Assembly (NCBI GenBank): GCA_947627405.1
Contig: CANQVY010000050.1
Coordinates: forward strand, 1 to 8,243
Direction of reading: 5' to 3'
Length of the DNA stretch: 8,243 bases
Origin: an uncultured Bacilli bacterium
GTDB lineage: Bacteria; Bacillota_I; Bacilli_A; RF39; UBA660
Below the pieces are notes generated by a model, which was not told the origin of the DNA, ran no database searches, and was given only the letters and a program-made list of their open reading frames with translations. The translations under genes were made by a program, and so were the position numbers. The stretch's first letter is position 1, and every line of letters begins with the position of its first letter. This document shows positions 6,858-8,243 of the stretch, in pieces.

Positions 6858-7762
6858 AAATGAATTCCTCCTTTTAACATATCAAGAAAACTTTCTAGTC
6901 TGGTAATTATAGCAATATCGCTATTTAAATCTTCAAAAGTTAGTAGTAAAACTTTGCTTTTCCCACGTTTTCTTAAAATCATTTCATTCGTTAAAGAATC
7001 CGGACCACAAGGAAAAGAAGTAATTAGTATTGTTCCATCGACAGAATCTTTAAAATAAACGAAAGAAGCCAGTAATTGTTTATTCATTGTCCAGTGTACT
7101 TTAGGAGAAATTTTTTGGACTTCTTCATTTACTTTGTCTTTTGGCATTTCATAACTATAAATTATTTCAATATTTTTTTCTTTTAAATAATTATAAATTC
7201 TTTTTCCAATCATTTCATCTTGCAAATTATAAGGGTGCCCTAGAAGTAAAATTTTGGTTTTCTTTGTTTTTAATTTCTTTTCTCCACTTTTTTCTAATTG
7301 TTTAAAATATCTTTGTTCTTTTTGTTTTGCGAGTTTATAGGCATGATAAGATTTTGATGTAGAAAATCCCAATTGCTTTCCCATCTTTATAAATGCTTCT
7401 TTTTCTTTATGATGATGTTTAACATCAACATTATAATTTAGTAGGGTAAGAGTAGGGTAGAGATTTCGGATTAAGTCATATAGAGCATTAAAATTCGTAC
7501 AAACTTGTTCCTTTTTTTCGATCGAATAAATTCTTGGAATTAAGATCATATCACATTTATCTTTTAAGTATTCGACATGCCCAAGAAAGATTTTCATTGA
7601 CAAACAAGCCTCATCTATACATTTTTCTTTTCCTAGTTCAATTATTTTTTTTGTACTTGTAGTACTTTCTATATAAGGAACTTCTAATGCATCAAAAAAT
7701 GATTTCCATAAAACATGATAATAATAATATAAAAGTCCTTTTGCTAGTCCAATTGTTTTCAT
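6854..7762 (-). CDS. DUF2229/HgdB-like activase-related protein (first gene of trio)
   Basis: This 302-residue protein matches the DUF2229-type 'acyl-CoA dehydratase activase-related' family. The N-terminus IGLAKGLLYYYYHVLWKSFF (4-23) corresponds to the usual 'IGIPRALL-YY-Y-LWK-FF' opening. STKKIIELG, CIDEACLSMKIFLGHVEYL (48-66; Cys48, Cys53), DMILIPRIYSIEKKEQVC (71-88; Cys88) and FPCGPDSLTNEMI (250-262; Cys252) follow, ending with ITRLESFLDML (286-296). The spaced Cys suggest Fe-S binding. In place of the DE-x-(S/T)-G motif common near the C-terminus it has FEDLNSDIA (276-284). I place the start at the ATG at 7762 because the family opens there and an AGAAAGGA site lies 7 nt upstream; a longer frame from a GTG at 7783 would swallow that site. 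It is the first gene of the operon and overlaps the next by 4 nt. Confidence 0.85.
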   Translation of the reverse strand: MKTIGLAKGLLYYYYHVLWKSFFDALEVPYIESTTSTKKIIELGKEKCIDEACLSMKIFLGHVEYLKDKCDMILIPRIYSIEKKEQVCTNFNALYDLIRNLYPTLTLLNYNVDVKHHHKEKEAFIKMGKQLGFSTSKSYHAYKLAKQKEQRYFKQLEKSGEKKLKTKKTKILLLGHPYNLQDEMIGKRIYNYLKEKNIEIIYSYEMPKDKVNEEVQKISPKVHWTMNKQLLASFVYFKDSVDGTILITSFPCGPDSLTNEMILRKRGKSKVLLLTFEDLNSDIAIITRLESFLDMLKGGIHL

Positions 7763-7888
7763 AACATGATCCTTTCTATACACCCTATGTAATAAACATC
7801 AATTTTTTCTTATTTTTATTCGACAAATTTTAAATTCCACTTTCATATTAGTAATAGATAATTTATAATGTGGTTGATTTGTAATAAT
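7763..7888. other. Divergent intergenic region
   Basis: This very AT-rich stretch separates the minus-strand activase trio from the plus-strand small membrane gene. It should contain the promoter of the trio, but I find no convincing -35/-10 pair on the minus strand. An 11-base sequence, AATTTATAATG, occurs at 7860-7870 and again at 7908-7918 (over the -10 of the plus-strand promoter). No RNA gene or riboswitch fold was apparent by eye. Confidence 0.5.
7770..7777 (-). promoter_or_regulatory. Ribosome binding site that fixes the start of the first trio gene
   Basis: On the minus strand this reads AGAAAGGA, ending 7 nt before the ATG at 7762. It supports that ATG over the in-frame GTG at 7783, which would place the ribosome binding site inside the coding sequence and add seven residues not expected in the family. 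Confidence 0.75.
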
Positions 7889-7917
7889 TTGACAGAAAAT
7901 GGAATAAAATTTATAAT
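7889..7917 (+). promoter_or_regulatory. Perfect-consensus housekeeping sigma promoter for the 61-residue membrane protein
   Basis: TTGACA (7889-7894) and TATAAT (7912-7917) match the SigA/sigma70 consensus in all 12 positions with the ideal 17-nt spacer. The expected start is about A7924, the first base of AGGTGG (7924-7929), which gives a leader of only about 10 nt before the ATG at 7934. The promoter therefore rules out the upstream in-frame ATGs at 7868 and 7916 for this transcript. Confidence 0.85.
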
Positions 7918-7933
7918 GATACTAGGTGGTAAT

Positions 7934-8119
7934 ATGATAAAATATGATAATCTACTGATTATAATCTGTATTCTTTGTGTTGTTTTAGAAATTTTATCTT
8001 GTATCGTAAAATTACCTAATATTATTATTTATTCTATTCCTGTTCTTTTAGTGTTTGTTGGGATTTTTATGATGATTGGTATTCTAAGACAGAATAAAAA
8101 TAAGAAAAAAAAGAAATGA
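7934..8119 (+). CDS. Small two-helix membrane protein, hypothetical
   Basis: I do not recognise this 61-residue protein. It has two hydrophobic segments, about residues 7-26 (LLIIICILCVVLEILSCIV) and 31-52, separated by a short KLPN turn, and ends in a Lys/Asn tail (RQNKNKKKKK) that predicts a cytoplasmic C-terminus, so a helical hairpin with both ends inside. Cys residues at 12, 15 and 23 lie in the first helix. An open frame extends upstream to an ATG at 7868, but a perfect promoter with predicted transcription start near 7924 lies inside that extension. AGGTGG at 7924-7929, only 4 nt before the ATG, is the ribosome binding site. It stands alone, between the divergent trio and tRNA-Cys, with no terminator seen before the tRNA. 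The small hydrophobic composition and good expression signals favour a real gene. Confidence 0.65.
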   Translation: MIKYDNLLIIICILCVVLEILSCIVKLPNIIIYSIPVLLVFVGIFMMIGILRQNKNKKKKK

Positions 8120-8126
8120 AGAAAGA

Positions 8127-8155
8127 TTGACATTTGATCATTTTATTGTTACACT
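8127..8155 (+). promoter_or_regulatory. Promoter of tRNA-Cys
   Basis: TTGACA (8127-8132) is followed after exactly 17 nt by TACACT (8150-8155), and a TG dinucleotide one base upstream of the -10 makes it an extended -10. Transcription would begin near 8162, about 7 nt before the tRNA. The -35 lies 8 nt after the stop of the small membrane gene. Confidence 0.8.
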
Positions 8156-8165
8156 TAATAAGTGT
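8151..8165. repeat. Perfect palindrome over the tRNA-Cys -10 and start site
   Basis: ACACTT-AAT-AAGTGT is an inverted repeat with 6-base arms and a 3-base centre. It covers most of the -10 hexamer and the predicted transcription start. It could be an operator or could arise by chance in AT-rich DNA. It has no T-tract and lies before the tRNA, so it is not a terminator. Confidence 0.5.
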
Positions 8166-8168
8166 CAT

Positions 8169-8242
8169 GGGTCTATAGCCAAGTGGTAAGGCGTGGGACT
8201 GCAACTCCCTGATCGTTGGTTCAAATCCGACTAGGCCCTCCA
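8169..8242 (+). tRNA. tRNA-Cys (anticodon GCA) with encoded CCA
   Basis: A complete cloverleaf can be drawn. The acceptor GGGTCTA (8169-8175) pairs with TAGGCCC (8232-8238) with one G-T wobble. The D-arm is GCC/GGC around AAGTGGTAA, the anticodon loop CTGCAAC (8199-8205) holds GCA at 8201-8203, and the T-arm GTTGG/CCGAC (8215-8219/8227-8231) encloses TTCAAAT. The discriminator is T (8239), the U73 identity element for cysteinyl-tRNA synthetase, followed by a genomically encoded CCA (8240-8242). The outer anticodon-stem pair (8194/8210) is a T-T mismatch and the variable loop has four bases. The window ends one base later, so further tRNAs may follow. Confidence 0.96.
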
Positions 8243-8243
8243 T

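Noticed and set aside
7771..7800. Minus-strand TTGATG-16-TATAGA as promoter for the activase trio
   Set aside because: The match is weak, and the implied start would fall within the AGAAAGGA ribosome binding site.
7841..7869. A second TATAAT (7864-7869) as an upstream promoter
   Set aside because: The sequence 17 nt upstream (TTTCAT) does not resemble a -35 and there is no TG extension.
7868..7933. Upstream extension of the small membrane protein to an ATG at 7868 (or 7916)
   Set aside because: The extension contains the perfect promoter, lacks a ribosome binding site, and would not be present in the predicted transcript.
4843..8242. A functional link between tRNA-Cys and the Cys-rich Fe-S trio
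   Set aside because: They are divergently transcribed, separated by another gene, and have separate promoters; proximity alone is not evidence.
1..8243. CRISPR array, insertion sequence, transposase or phage genes
   Set aside because: No spaced direct repeats, terminal inverted repeats or recognisable mobile-element proteins were seen.

Overview
The window looks like chromosomal DNA from a low-GC member of the Bacillota (Firmicutes). Coding sequence is very AT-rich, Shine-Dalgarno sites are strong AGGAGG types, one promoter has a perfect -35/-10 consensus, and YebC is of the Bacillus YrbC-like subtype. TGA is used as a stop (for example at the end of tadB) and Trp is encoded by TGG, so this is the standard bacterial code and not the Mycoplasma code. 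An uncultured gut Bacilli/Erysipelotrichia-like lineage is my guess, but the window does not prove it.

Positions 1-4823, plus strand: a tightly packed operon for a Tad-type (type IVc pilus-like) machine. It holds the C-terminal end of the secretion ATPase TadA/CpaF (cut by the window edge), two tandem paralogous single-pass membrane proteins that I do not recognise, and the inner-membrane platform proteins TadB and TadC. The translation factor/regulator gene yebC starts on the base after the tadC stop codon. Genes overlap or are separated by 0-31 nt, so co-transcription is likely. No pilin, prepilin peptidase or TadZ/TadV is visible; these would have to lie upstream or elsewhere. A modest terminator hairpin, with the yebC stop codon as its loop, ends the operon.

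Positions 4843-7762, minus strand, convergent with yebC: three genes joined by two 4-nt ATGA overlaps. They encode two HgdB-like/DUF2229-type proteins and an ATP-dependent [4Fe-4S] activase of the BadF/BadG/BcrA/HgdC family. Together they resemble a split version of the large fused 'acyl-CoA dehydratase activase-related' proteins. This ATP-driven Fe-S electron-transfer module has no recognisable substrate-specific dehydratase beside it, so its substrate is unknown.

Positions 7763-8243: a short divergent intergenic region, then a 61-residue two-helix membrane protein behind a perfect TTGACA-17-TATAAT promoter whose transcript should begin on the ribosome binding site. After that comes tRNA-Cys(GCA) with its own promoter, a palindrome across its -10/start region, U73 and an encoded CCA.

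The most novel material is the pair of paralogous membrane proteins inserted between tadA and tadB. They probably belong to the Tad machine of this lineage.
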